Under the pieces are notes generated by a model, which made no database searches, was not told the DNA's origin, and saw nothing but the letters and a program-made list of their open reading frames with translations. 64,000 nucleotides of DNA, taken from Otis tarda. Lineage: Eukaryota > Chordata > Aves > Otidiformes > Otididae. The translations under genes were made by a program, and so were the position numbers. Shown here piece by piece: positions 27,231 through 38,815 of this stretch. Location: assembly GCA_026413225.1 (NCBI GenBank), contig CM048552.1, forward strand, positions 163,382,053-163,446,052. The letters are read 5' to 3'. How positions within the stretch are numbered: position 1 is the stretch's first letter; each line of letters begins with the position of its first letter.

Positions 27231-27575
27231 TTATGACCTACACATTGCATGAAAAGGACATCTACTTTGGAAACCTTTTGTAACAGAAGATTTCTGATCC
27301 TGTCTAGTTCTATGCATGCAATTTTGGAGTGCAGCATCAAATTGCCATTGAGCACTGCAATTCTGAATAAAGCGTTTCCAATCTTTGTGTAGGATATAAT
27401 TTTGGAACAGTGTAGCAAAGCACAATGTAAGAGGTATAGGAGGGGAAAAGTATTTTATTTCAGAAAGTTCACACACAGTCTCATACACAGCTACACACCT
27501 AGTAACTCCAAAATTTGTTGATCCAGGTAGTTTGTCCAGATTGCAGACACAAGAATGTTTACATCCATGCACCAT
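27231..27575 (-). other. Unidentified minus-strand open frame
   Basis: A 114-codon frame with nine cysteines in its 114 residues; a second frame overlaps it (27224-27418), so the true frame, if any, is unclear. A donor-like 'gtaggt' lies at its end on the minus strand. It sits upstream of the decayed frame at 26333-26907 on the same strand and could belong to the same locus. I do not recognise it, and it may be chance. Confidence 0.2.
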
Positions 27576-27892
27576 TGTCCAGGATTTTTTGCACTAGCAC
27601 AATGAGTTGCACACACCAACCTTGTGACCGTGTACAAATTGTGAATATGCCTTTTTGCAACTTTCAGGAGCTAACAGTAATTAGTCTCTCCACCTTGACT
27701 CACCTTTGTGAGCCATCGAGATTTACTTACTGTTCTTTATCATTCAGTCTATGTGTCTTGAGAAGATGCACACGGATATGTGCTGCAATCTGGGTGACCT
27801 ACTAGACAAGGAATCATGACACATCCTACTTTCATAGTCCTTCTGTCCTTTTTTTTTTTTTTTTTAATCCATTTTGATGTTTCTACACACAT

Positions 27893-28430
27893 AGTGAAGT
27901 TCAACAGTTTGAGTGCAAGGTTCTGCACATGGGTTGAGGCAGTTCCAAGAGAATGGCTTGAGAGCAGCCCTGAGGAGAAAGACTTGAGGATTTTGGTTGA
28001 TGAGAAGCTCAACACGACTCAGCAATATGTGCTTACAGCCCAGAGAGCAAATCATACCCTGGACAGCATCAAAATTAGCAGGTCAAGGGAGGTGATTCTC
28101 CCTCTCTACTCCACTCTTGTGAGACCCTACATGGAACTTTTGACAAGGGTATGTAATGATAGGACAAGGGATAATGGCTTTACACTGGAAGAGGGTAGAT
28201 TTACACTAGACATAAGGAGGAAATTCTTTACTGTGAGGATGATGAGGCACTGGAGCAGCTTGCCCAAAAAAGTTGTGAGTGCCTCATGCCTGGAAGTATT
28301 CAAGGCCAGGTTCAATGGGGCTTTGAGTGACTTGGTCTAGTGGAAGTAGTCCCTGCTCATAACAGGGAGGTCAGTACTAGATGATCTTTAAGGTCCATTC
28401 CAACCTAAACCACTCTGTGATTCTATGATT
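27893..28430 (+). mobile_element. CR1 LINE with internal deletion
   Basis: Plus-strand CR1 starting at the KCKVLHM-like segment (about 27910) and ending in 'gattctatgatt' at 28430. A continuous frame (27816-28340) reads through [20 protein letters not shown], a [18 protein letters not shown] segment and ALSDLV. Compared with the 55-kb copy, about 240 bp are missing at 28137-28148, fusing the VRP-Y-EL region directly to the CNDRTRDNGF region while keeping an open frame. A run of 16 T precedes it at 27849-27864. Confidence 0.9.
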
Positions 28431-28889
28431 TGAAGTCTGCAGTTTAGCTAGCTGGCATTGCGGAACTTCTGGCCAAAAAGAGATGTGAAATAGCTCTGTT
28501 TGTCTCTTTCTATATAAATATGAGCTGCTCTTTCTGTCTCAGTAGCAAGCAAAAATGTTTACATTATATATAAAATTATATCAAATCTACTGGTCCAGAA
28601 AATACTTTTTTAAAAATCTAGAATGTGTTTTAAGGTTTCTCAAGATAGAGAATTTTTTGTTTCCCTAATATGATGCAGACAATAGTGAAAGTGCTGAAGC
28701 ATAAACTCTTAGTGAGGGAAATTATGAAAGTTAAGATTGGTTTATGAATTTAGGTAAAAGTGAATTGTTAATAATTGTTTTTAAAGAAGTAGTCTAAAGG
28801 ATGTTTGTAGATCAGAGAGGAAGGATTCACGACAAGGGGAAAACAGTAAACGTGGTGCTGGCTTCAGACAATTTTAAATACTAAGCCAG
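28431..28889. other. Unique AT-rich interval
   Basis: No gene or repeat recognised between a CR1 tail and a solo LTR. Confidence 0.5.
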
Positions 28890-29092
28890 GTACCTGGTTT
28901 GGCTGGGATAGAGTTAATTTTCTTCATAGCAGCCTGTATCAGGCTGTGTTTTGGATTTGTGGTTAAAATAGCATTGATAACACACCAATATTTCACATGT
29001 TGCTGAACAGTGCTTGCACAACATCAAAATGTTTTGGTTTTTTTTTGTCACTTTGCCCTCCTCAGTGGCTGAGGAGGGCAAGAGGCTGAGAG

Positions 29093-29108
29093 AGGGCATA
29101 TAAGGGAC
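29093..29108 (+). promoter_or_regulatory. LTR TATA box
   Basis: 'gggcatataaggg' within the solo LTR, at the position expected for the U3 core promoter and upstream of the polyadenylation signal by about 65 bp. Confidence 0.6.
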
Positions 29109-29163
29109 AGCTGACCCAAACTGACCAAAGGGATATTTCATGCCATACAACATCATGCTCAGC

Positions 29164-29169
29164 AATAAA
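29164..29169 (+). terminator. LTR polyadenylation signal
   Basis: AATAAA in the 'cagcaataaaagctgg' context of the solo LTR, the expected R-region poly(A) signal. Confidence 0.6.
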
Positions 29170-29443
29170 AGCTGGAATGAGGGAAGAGGAAGCAGGGAAG
29201 GGGAGTTGTCTTCCAAAATGGACATTGTTTGGACAGAGGCTGGGCACTGGTCTGTTTGTGGGAGGGGATGATTGATTTGTTTTGCTGGTTTGGTTTTCCT
29301 TCATCTATTGAACTGTCTTTATCTCAGCTCAGGAGCTTTCTCACTTTTTTTTGCTTCCTATTTTGTCCCTCCAGATTCTTGGGGTATGGCAGGGAAGGAG
29401 GGATGTGCTTGTATGGATGTCTGGCTGCTGGCTGGAGTCAACT

Positions 29444-32097
29444 GACTACAAGTAGAAATACATTTCTTCAATCCTTTCCCATCAATTTCTTTACTTTTCA
29501 ATTAAAGCTTGAAAGAACTGGAATCATCACACTTTCCATTTTGTTAATTTTACCAGGAAACAATCAGTGCTAAAAAAGAATAGAACTTTCATTTTTATTA
29601 ATTTAGTTTTCATTGCCCTACCTTATTACAGTAGTCATCTGTCTACTTCTTTAAAGCAAAAAGCCAGCAGATTCACAAAGAAATAAATGACTCTCAGTAT
29701 AATGATTTCAAGGTTTCTACTTTCATTTGGAAAGGGTAATAATTTATGAAGAAGGAGATGAACACCAATATTAAGAAGACATGTTCTGTTTTAGTACCTA
29801 TTACCATAAACAGCATAATAGTGACATTCCCCTAGACAGAATTCTACAGTCTCCCAGGCCTCTTTCATCTGCTCTGAAACGAGAGAAGCCAGCTGTAGAA
29901 TTTGGATTTCTGGGGGAAAAAAAATAAATAAATAAAGGAAAGCACTGCAAGTAGCATTCAGCAGTGCTATATTGTTACAAATATGTGGCATGCAGGAGCA
30001 GTTTTGTTCACATGCTGTGCAACCATAATGGGGACTTGTTAGCAGGGTATGTTAGAGAGGTAGCTGTAGTGTTTTTTTGAGATAGCAGGTCCTCTGATTA
30101 TAAGTTATGGTTGCTAAATTACTTTCCTGTGCTTGAATAGAACTGGTCTCAGAACAAATTTATAGGTGTTATTCTTGTAGTGGCTAGGTGGCAGATTACC
30201 AGAACTGAAAACTGGAGCTTTCCCTTAGGAAAATAAATCAGTGTGTTAACAAATTGCAGATATCATCTTGAGAAAATTAGTTATGCTATCAAAGAAAAAT
30301 TGCATTGATTTCAGGAGACTCTGAAGCTCTTTCTATGAATCTCATGATAATATTTTGTTTAGGGTCTGTAATCGTAGTCACAAAAATAAGTAACAAAAGA
30401 TACTAGTAATTCTAGCTAGAAATTTTTTTAAAAAAGGTTTAAGGATAATTTGTACAATTTCAGGGTTTTTTTTTTTTTTGTATTTCTGAGTGTGCTGGGT
30501 ATTTTTTTATGGGTGTTTTCAAGGGGTTTGTTTGTTTGTTTTTAACATCAGCAAAGATGGGATTCAGCACCAGGTCTTAGATACTGAAATAATAGTGTAA
30601 AATCAGGTGCACATATATGAATCAGGTTTCTAAATTCCCATCACAATCAATGGAAATCTTCATGTCATGGCATACATCCCCCATCAACAAAAAAATACCC
30701 CCCCCCCAAAAAAAAAACCAACAGCTGACAAACAAACAGGATATTGTACACTATCTAAAGTGGCAGTAGACATCTCTAGTTAGCAGCAGAATCCTGCCCA
30801 CTGGCCTTTGTAATCAGCAAAATTTTCTTTACTACATACATAAAAAATAGTAGGCTTATCTCAACAGCTTTGAAGAACTGAAAAATTAGATAGCCTCTTT
30901 AACCTGATATAGTTGTCAACAGAAACAGGCACTGCAAAGGACAATCAACGCCATACAATCATAAATGAGACAAGCAGAATGAATCACTCACCGGACTAAT
31001 TTAAAGCTATTCTGAAAAAAATCTTAGTAATGTAATCTAAAAATAGACCAATCTCTCCTTCTGACTTATAATATTCAGTGAGAATGTCCTGTCACCATGA
31101 CTCACCTTTATCTAAATCAGTGGGTAACTTCAGTGCCTACAGAAAAGCACTGCATTTAGAAGACTTTGAATCCTTATACCCTCAACTAATTAACACAGTT
31201 ACTGCTGCTTTCTGAGGACTTGTCCTTTACCTAGCAGATTTAGAAAATGTTCCTAATGTAAAAAAAATCAGTATTTTCTGGTTAGTTGTAACATTTATCA
31301 AAAACAGAGGAATAAGGAAACAGAAGCTATTAGGAGATCGAATTCCATTTGGAAATGTTGCAAATACCTTTGGCCAGAAGGAAGAAATAATTTAAAATAC
31401 TAAAATATTTCATTCTGACAACTTAAGAAAGAAATATTACATTTTGGAACTGCTGAAAGGCTTTGTTTCAGTATTCTTCTAAAAGAAATATTCCTATCAG
31501 CACTTTAAAGTAATTAAAAAAAAAAAAAGACAATTCTTTCAACTCCAAAAGTAAACAAAGTATTTCATTTCCTGTACATTCTAGTTTCATTTTAAAAACT
31601 TTTTTTTTCCTTTCTATATGAAAATATTTGTTTCATGTTGCGAGGACTTGAACTTGTAAAAGACATGATTTGTTTTATTGTGATCCAATATCCAGTAGTG
31701 ACAACTGGATGGCAAAAAAAAAGCAAAGGATAAGAATAGCATCAAATCTGAAGGGATTAAATAAATTTTGGTCTCAAAATGAAAACATTAACATAGATAT
31801 TCTATTTTTCTTTTCCCTACTCAAGTATAATGTCCTCCAATTTTTTTAGTTAAAACAGTATAGCCACTGGACAAACTCCAGTGTGCCAGTCAGTGTAAGG
31901 CAATATTCCAGTAGATTTTTTTTTTTAGGCTGTCAGAATATAAAAATAGATTTCTACAACATTTTTAATAGCTCTTCAGTCAATAAATTTTGGTAAAGAA
32001 CAGTTTATAGCTACATAAGAGTGTCTTCATAGAAGATATCTGTTCTTAAGTTTTACTCTGTGGGAGCACTGCGCATCAGTGTGAAGCTCATCTTCAG
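29444..32097. other. Unique AT-rich DNA with one exon-like segment
   Basis: No repeat family recognised. A minus-strand exon-like segment lies at 29805-29909 (separate entry). Homopolymer runs occur near 30465-30480 and 30695-30717. Confidence 0.5.
29805..29909 (-). other. Candidate exon, unidentified gene
   Basis: On the minus strand a strong acceptor ('tttttttcccccag') is followed by 105 open bases and a donor-like 'gtaata'. The frame reads IQILQLASLVSEQMKEAWET and then VEFCLGECHYYAVY. Both boundaries are phase 1, so skipping or including it would preserve the frame. It is a single isolated segment and I do not recognise the protein; splice-like signals are common in AT-rich DNA, so support is modest. 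Confidence 0.3.
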
Positions 32098-33342
32098 TGA
32101 GCTCGATTGGCTCATCCTGAGTGTGCTCACCTGGCATATACAAGACAACCAGGGGATTAGGTCTAGCAAGCATGGGTTCATGAAGGGCAGGTCGTACTTA
32201 ACAAACCTGATCTTCTACGACCAGGTGACCTGCCTTGTGGATGAGGGAAGAGCTGTGGATGTTATCTACCTGGATTTCAGCAAAGCCTTTGATACCATGT
32301 CTCAGAGCATTCTCCTAGAGAAGCTGGCAGCTCATGGCTTGGGCAGGTGTACCCTATGATGGATTAAAAACCAGCTAGATGGCTGAGCCCAGAGAGTTGT
32401 GGTGAATGGAGTTACATCCAGTTGGCAGCCAGTCACAAAAGGTGTTCCCCAGGGCTCCGTCTTAGGGACAGTGTTGTTTAATATCTTTATCAACAATCTG
32501 GATGAGGGGATTGAGTGCTCCCTCAGTAAGATTGTAGATGACACCGAATTGGGTGAGAGTGTCAATCTACTCAAGGGTAGGAAGGGTCTGCAGAGGAATC
32601 TGGACATGCTGCATCAATGGGCTGAGGTGAATTGTATGAGTTTCAACAAGGCCAAGTGCTAGGTCCTGCACTTCGGTCACAACAACCCCATGCAACGCTA
32701 CAGGCTTGGGGAAGAGTGTTTGGAAAGCTGCCTGGTAGAAAGGGACCTGGGGGGTGCTGGCTGACAACTAGCTGAACATAAGCCAGCAGTGTGCCCAGGT
32801 GGCCAAGAAGGCAAACAGCATTCTGGCTTGCATCAGGAACAATGTGGCCAGTAGGAGTAGGGAAGTGAGTGTGCCCCTTTACTCAGCACTGGTGAGACCA
32901 CACCTTGAATACTGTTTGCAGTTTTGGTCCCCTCGGTATAAGAAGGATGGTGAGTTGCAGGAGTGTTTCTAGAGTCTAGAGAAGAGAAGGCTGAAGGGAG
33001 ACTTCACTGCTCTCTACAGCTACCTAAAAGGAAATTGTAGGGAGGCAGGCGTTTGTGTCTTCTCCCAAGTAACTAGTGATAGGATGAGAGGAAATGGCCT
33101 CAATCTGTGGCAGGGGAGGTTTAGATTGTATATTAGGAAAAATTTTTTGCTGAAAGAGTGATCAGGCACTGGAACATCCTGTCAAAGGAAGTGGTGAAGT
33201 CACCATCCCTGGAGGTGTCCAGAAAACACGTAGACATGGCACTTCAGGACATGGTTTAGTGGACATGGTGGTGTTAGGTTGATGGTTGGACTTGATGATC
33301 TTGGAGGTCTTTTCCAACCTTAAAGATTCTATGATTCTGTGA
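32098..33342 (+). mobile_element. CR1 LINE, 1.25-kb copy with decayed RT
   Basis: Plus-strand CR1 of the same subfamily as the 14.2-15.8 kb copy, running from the RT fingers (HGFMKGRSYLTNL) to the tail 'gattctatgattctgtgat'. The motif-A region YLDFSKAFDT is present (32060-32359 frame) and [16 protein letters not shown] is in the 32399-32662 frame. The catalytic box has become IVDD, keeping both aspartates but not the aromatic and Ala residues. Stops near 32359 and 32662 and later shifts break the protein. The left edge is uncertain by a few tens of bases. Confidence 0.92.
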
Positions 33343-34967
33343 TAAGTTAGTCTATCGCCATTTGGCTTATTCGTAGGAAGTCCGTAGGACCCTCAAACAG
33401 CAGTCATTGATCGTGGTATCCAGCATGACTAAGAAAGGCTGTGATTACACTGACAGGTTGAACAGTTTTGAAATCCACAATAAAATCTAGTGTTCTTCTA
33501 ACTGCCTTAAAATCTAAGTAAGAATACTTTAAGTGTTCTTCTCTGGAAATATTAGGCTGGTGTTTAAGTACAAAATTCTTATATTTCATATTATGTCGAT
33601 CTCTGTGAAAAGCTCCTGTGAATAAAGTCTTGAGAAGGCATATTACTTATTCAGATTCTGCTCATGCTCTTATTCATATAGCGATCATGGGGGAGTCAGT
33701 CCCTGGAGCCTCACTTACATAAATAAATAAAGTTACCAAATTCTCTATTCACCTTTCTCAGCATTTTCAATAATTCTTACTTCAAATATTACCTTCTTAT
33801 AAAGTGCTGTTGGTATTTTATGTACTAGTCTCTGGAGTTTTCTTTGTCCTTAAAACTTTTTTTTTTCTTGGTATCATATCATAATGGCAAAATTCAAAAA
33901 CTGTTTGCTCCAAAATTATTATGGACAGAGGTACCTGAGTATATCTACCTTGTTAAATAAAACAGTAGTGACTTTGAGTATGAGATCCTAGACCATCCTG
34001 ATCCCTTAAATTATAGATATCTCCTTAGGTTTGTTTTCAGCCATTCTACACAGCTCCCTTCAAGAAAGTCTGGTTACCAAAAGCCCCTATAGGCAGAAAT
34101 GTAGTGGATTTGTCTCCTCACATTCTACATGATCCTTCATCACTATCCCAGTAGTCCTTGCAGTCTTGAAAACTGGAACAAGCCCTCAGGCAATGCATTG
34201 AAGAATAAAATACAAAATTGTATTTTCACACTTTAAAAACATCACTTTAGTATTGCATTCATAATATTTCTGAACCTTTGATTTTGAATAAAATTATGTT
34301 CTTATCTGAGACATCTCACATGGAGCCCTGGGAAAATGAAGCATCTTTTAGACACACCTCTCAGGTGGTGGGGCTGCAAGCTGTTCTGTGCCATTTGCAA
34401 AGGGGCAGCAAGGGAGGCCTTTGACAACAAATGAGACCTCTTATTCAGTTCTCATTACACTGATGTATAAAACATCTGAGAATGACCCCAGGAAACATCC
34501 CAGGATGTCTGCTGAAGTCAAAATGTGCTTACGACAGTGCAATATGCATTATCAGTAGCCTTTACATAAGTCTTGCAGTTATAACCCAACAGATGCAAAA
34601 AAGAAGTAAGAGGAAAGGATGTATTTTATGCAAAATATAGTGTAAGTTCCCTCAGCATTATCTCCTTGAAGGATTTTAGAGTCGTGACAAAGTACCACAG
34701 TACTTGTAACTTCTTACTGCTTCTCACTGGAAGCAATGTTGATTAATCACCATTAGGATAGCACTACACATGTTTACTTGATCCAACAACATAGGTACCA
34801 GAAAAAAATCCTCACTATAAAGTGGATTTCTAACATAATAAGCCATGCGGGATGTTTGACTTTTTTACATGCCTGAAAATGCAGTAAGATCAGAAGATGT
34901 ATAGCTTTGTCTGCTGTCAAACTAATAAGTCAGTATCATTTATATACATTTGCATTGTGCTTATGCA
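33343..34967. other. Unique AT-rich DNA, no gene seen
   Basis: No gene or repeat family recognised between a CR1 tail and an LTR. Confidence 0.5.
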
Positions 34968-35524
34968 GTTGGGTTTTGACAGTAGAGGGCTGCAGGGATG
35001 GCCTCTGTGAGAAGGGGCTGCCCTGTGTGGGGAACAGTTCATTCCAGCCAACTCCAATGGACCCAGCACAGGGCATGGCTGAGCCTCTCAGCCAAGATGA
35101 TGGCAGGTCTATAATAAGATAGTTAAAAAAGGGCAAAATATTGCCTGAGGGTGAAGAGTAAGAAAAAAAAATGTGAGAGAAACAGCCCTGCAGATACCAA
35201 GGTGAGAGAAGAAGGAGGAGGACGTGCTCTACATGCCGAAGCAGGGAGTTCCCTGCAGCCCCTGAAGAAGACCAAAATGGAGCAGGTATTTCCCTGCAAC
35301 TTATGGAAAAGAACACACTGGAGCAGATATCCACACTGCAGTGCATGGAGGACCTCATGTCACAGCAGGGACATATTTAATGATGGAAACTGTGGCTTGT
35401 GAAGAGCCCACACTGGAGCAGGCTTATCCTGAAGGACTGTAGCCCATGAAAGGACCCATGCTGGAGCAGGGGAAAAGTGTAAGGAAAAAGGAGCAGCAGA
35501 AACAGACTGTTACAGTGTGATGGT
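34968..35524 (+). mobile_element. Old solo ERV LTR (45-kb family)
   Basis: The 5' edge 'gttgggttttgacagtagag' is followed by 'ggcctctgtgagaaggggct', a decayed TATA region, then 'gagagaaacagccctgcaga'. After that come several diverged copies of the internal unit that pairs 'ctgcagcc' with 'ctggagcagg' (35250-35475). This is the layout of the LTRs at 45.4, 48.5 and 50.5 kb, but much more diverged and lacking the 3' portion with the poly(A) signal. No adjacent internal retroviral sequence. Confidence 0.78.
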
Positions 35525-36156
35525 AAAAGTTCTACAGCCTTGTTTTATATCACAAATATAATATAACAGAAAGAGAAATAGACAAACAAAAAACCCCAAA
35601 CAAATAAATATATTTCTTCTTAGCCTGCAATGACAAGACTACAATTGAGGTGGACAGTCCAAAACTGAGTGTGAGTGTTTCAGACTTACTTTATTTTGGA
35701 TATTGCCTCATATTGCGAAGCCTTTGACTACTATAGACATCAAACACCCTGGAAGGCCACAGCTTTGGGTTACACAGACTTTGATAATCAAGTTTTGACA
35801 CATAACAGTCAAGATCTCAATAACCTTTTTATTTTGTTCTTCTTTGTGCTTTTATATTTTCTGTCCTTATTAACAGAAGGTTTTTTTCTTAAGAAGGAAA
35901 TTTGTGGGCTTATATAGAGAATTGTATTTTATGACACAGTTTTCTATAACAGTTACATCATAACAGAAGGAATTTGACAATAATGAGAAAATACAATTGG
36001 TGTCTCCATAACCATAACTGTTGTAGCATACAGTCGAAGAAAGCTTGAAACCTCTAGTGCTCCTTAGCATGTTTTTTAAACTCATAGCTATAAATAATGC
36101 CTACTGAGGTTTTACTTTCCTTTTCCCATATTTACATTTTCTCTTGTACAATAAGT
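35525..36156. other. Unique AT-rich interval
   Basis: No gene or repeat family recognised. Confidence 0.5.
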
Positions 36157-36570
36157 AATCATAGAATCATAGAATCATAAAATGGTTAGAGTTGGAACGG
36201 ACCTTCAAAGGTCATCTCGTCCAATCCCCCTGCAAGAAGCAGGGACATCCCCCACTAGATCAGGTTGCTCAGAGCCTCATCCAACCTGGCCTTGAATGTT
36301 TACAGGGCTGGGGCAACAACCACCTCTCTGGGCAACCTGTTCCAGTGTTCTACAACCCTCAGTGTAAAAACTTTTTTTCCTAGTATCTAATCTAAATCTG
36401 CCTCCCTCTATTTTAAAACCATTACCCCTCGTCCTGTCACAACAGTCCCTACTGAACAATCTCTCCCCATCTTTCTTGTAGGCCCCCTTGAGGTACTGGA
36501 AGACCGCTATAAGGTCTTCCCGGAGCCTTCTGTTCTCCAGGCTGAACAGCCCTAACTCTCTCAGCCTGTC
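36157..36570 (-). mobile_element. CR1 LINE, young 3' fragment
   Basis: Minus-strand CR1 beginning with the octamer tail (three 'aatcat/ag' units) and ending at the DRLREL codons (36570). The 36277-36591 frame reads [19 protein letters not shown] and onward to the C-terminal region, with one shift near 36370. Close to the 51.9-kb and 63-kb copies in sequence. Confidence 0.93.
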
Positions 36571-37589
36571 AGCACACAGCACATAAAGCATAATTCAATA
36601 TCAAATTACTTTGTTAATGAAATTTCATCTTCAACCTTCTGAAGACCTACCTTGACTGATATATGTAACCTTTAGTTTAGTTAAGCAAAATATCTCTGTT
36701 ATGTTTTTTTTTTCTCTGTCATCAAAAGTATCAAAGGATTTGTCCTGTAACAGATGGTCTTCTTCATATTCTTCTACTCTGGCAAAAGAAAGTATAAAAA
36801 AAAAAAGAAATAAGAACAACAAAACTCCCCAAAATGCAAGCCTATTTTGACTTCTTTTTATGTCCCATCACAGTATGTTTAACTGAAGTCCTAACAGTAA
36901 GAATTTTGACTTAAGTCCTGCTCTCCTTGAAAGAAGTTGCGAAGTTGCAGATTTGCTATCTACTTTACCAAAGGATTTGTTTTATTGAAAAGTTATCCTA
37001 AACATGTAAACTCCACTATTATTTCTTTATCTAAGTCTAAACTATACTTCTCAACAAAATAATATCTTCTGAAATAATAGTTGCAAAATATTTGTAATGT
37101 CTGAATTTATGTTTTGTATTTAAATCTCATACAATTGCATACTTGTATTTGGAGATAATTAGAGATATTTTATAAACAATCTTTTTTACTTCAAAATTAT
37201 ATGACAACCACAGATGTATAATAGATTAGGAAACTGAATTTAAGTTTAGGCTGCATTTATTCTGACATGTATGCCTAGTTCTCCTTTTCCGATAAAAAAT
37301 CATATAATGTATATGTACAGAAAAAATATTTATAGGAATACAGCAAATGTAATAATCAAGGCAGCTAAAGACACATAATGTTGCATTAAAAATATTTTGC
37401 AATGAGAAAAGCAATCATTTCACACATTTTAAGGTAAATCCGATTTTAATAATAGCCTCAGAAAAAGAACGAGGTTTAAAAGATTAAGAAAAAATAAGAT
37501 CTGAAGAGTTAACCACAACATTTTCTTCATAAACCTAATTAATGCATTTAATTACAGAGACATTCCTCTGCCTCTGTCTGCCACATGCT

Positions 37590-37593
<4 letters not shown>
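36571..37593. other. Unique AT-rich DNA with one exon-like segment
   Basis: No repeat recognised. A minus-strand exon-like segment at 36651-36778 is listed separately. Confidence 0.5.
36651..36778 (-). other. Candidate exon, unidentified gene
   Basis: On the minus strand a pyrimidine-rich acceptor ('atactttcttttgccag') precedes 128 open bases ending in a good donor ('tcaag' then 'gtaggt'). The frame, entering in phase 2 and leaving in phase 1, reads VEEYEEDHLLQDKSFDTFDD and then REKKNITEIFCLTKLKVTYI, an acidic stretch unlike a random AT-rich translation. It lies on the same strand as the 29.8- and 26-27-kb candidates. No family recognised. Confidence 0.3.
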
Positions 37594-37631
<38 letters not shown>

Positions 37632-37636
37632 TACAC
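37594..37636. repeat. CA microsatellite
   Basis: An (AC)n run of about 18 units with slight interruption (ATAC) at its right end, directly before a CR1 fragment. Confidence 0.95.
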
Positions 37637-37639
37637 AGT

Positions 37640-38034
37640 GGCTGAGGTCACTTGGTTTGTTCAGCTTGGAGAAGAGAAGACTGAGTGGTGACCTCATTGT
37701 AGTCTACAGCTTCCCCAAGTTGGGCAGCAGAAGGTGAGATTCTGATCTCCTCTCTCTCTTGTCACCAGTGATAGGGCTCAAGGAAATGGAATGTAGCTGC
37801 ATCAAGGGAAGTTCAGCTTGGGTATTAGGAAAAGGTTCTTCAGTGAGAGGGTGGTTGGTCACTGGAACAGGCTCCCCAGGGAAGTGGTCACGGCACCAAG
37901 TCTGTCAGAGTTCAAGGAACATCTGGATGATGCCCTTAGTCATATGGCTTATTTTTAGATAGTCTTTCAAGAAGCAGAGAGTTGGACTAGATCCCTATGG
38001 GTCCCTTCCTACTTGAGATATTCTGATTCAGTGA
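37640..38034 (+). mobile_element. CR1 LINE, old 3' fragment
   Basis: Plus-strand CR1 starting at the 'ttcagcttggagaagag' codons (FSLEKR-type) and ending near 'gatattctgattca'. C-terminal landmarks ([14 protein letters not shown]-like at 37850-37890, 'gttggactagat' at 37981) are recognisable, but many differences from the other copies suggest a separate, older subfamily, the same type as the 53.4-kb copy. Confidence 0.85.
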
Positions 38035-38559
38035 AACTTCGTGTCTGTGACTACACACATACAAATTCTATTATTTCTGATTGCCTTGCTTAGGCATCCC
38101 AACATTAATCATACATAAAGCTCAGTTATGAGAGTTTATTCTTTTCCCACTATATACATGGGAATATGAATATATTATATATACAATTTGCTTATTCAAT
38201 TCCTTAGAAAAAGTCCTTTGTTTGCTATTAAACATCACAAACTCTCTACAAATACCAAATGCACCAGCAACTGTGAAAGGTAAAATTGACAATTAAATAT
38301 ATCATTTATACTACATTGTTTAGTGTGAGTTTTGCAGCTGAAATAAGAAATTCAGTTACTTAAACTTAGCATTTGCTTTATTGAGGTTTTTTGGACCTGG
38401 TTTTGGTCACACATTATTGGGGTTGCATAATTAATTATATTTCATTTAAAACGGAACTGTAAAAAAAATTATTGTATTTACTGGATGAAGGACACACTTT
38501 AGTACATTAACATTTTTTTTTGTAAAATTCTTTTTCTCCAAAATTATTTTCCTAGAGAA

Positions 38560-38815
38560 GCTACCACCTTAGCTCCGCCCCCTCACTAAACAAAAGCAGA
38601 ACACTGATAGGCTGACATAGAGAAAAAATAATTTACATAGGTGATGTGAATATATTTTTCTTGTTTCATCTTCCATTGTTGTTCCATTGCTCTCTCTCAC
38701 CTATCCTTTATGGCCCATAGGGCTTGCACAACTACTTTTAGGAATTAATAAACTTTTTTTGTATGTGTTTTAATTGGACTGAATCTTCTGTCTGCTCCAC
38801 AGCATATCACAAGTA
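38560..38815 (+). mobile_element. Possible old retroviral LTR 3' portion
   Basis: A GC-box-like 'gctccgccccct' is followed about 170 bp later by AATAAA (38747-38752), a GT-rich stretch ('tttttttgtatgtgttttaa') and then 'ctgtctgctccacagcat'. That order resembles a U3-R-U5 layout. I cannot match it to the other LTR families in the window and see no clear ends, so this is a weak call. Confidence 0.25.

Larger units (their letters stand above)
28890..29443 (+). mobile_element. Solo ERV LTR, 'ctgggatagagttaatttt' family
   Basis: An LTR of about 550 bp with the widespread avian 5' landmark 'ggctgggatagagttaat', a TATA box, a polyadenylation signal, and a 3' end resembling 'ctggctgctggctgg'. It belongs to the same family as the minus-strand LTR at 44.2-44.8 kb. 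No primer-binding site, polypurine tract or gag/pol sequence follows, so it is a solo LTR left by recombination between the two ends of a provirus. The termini are decayed and I found no target-site duplication. Confidence 0.85.
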
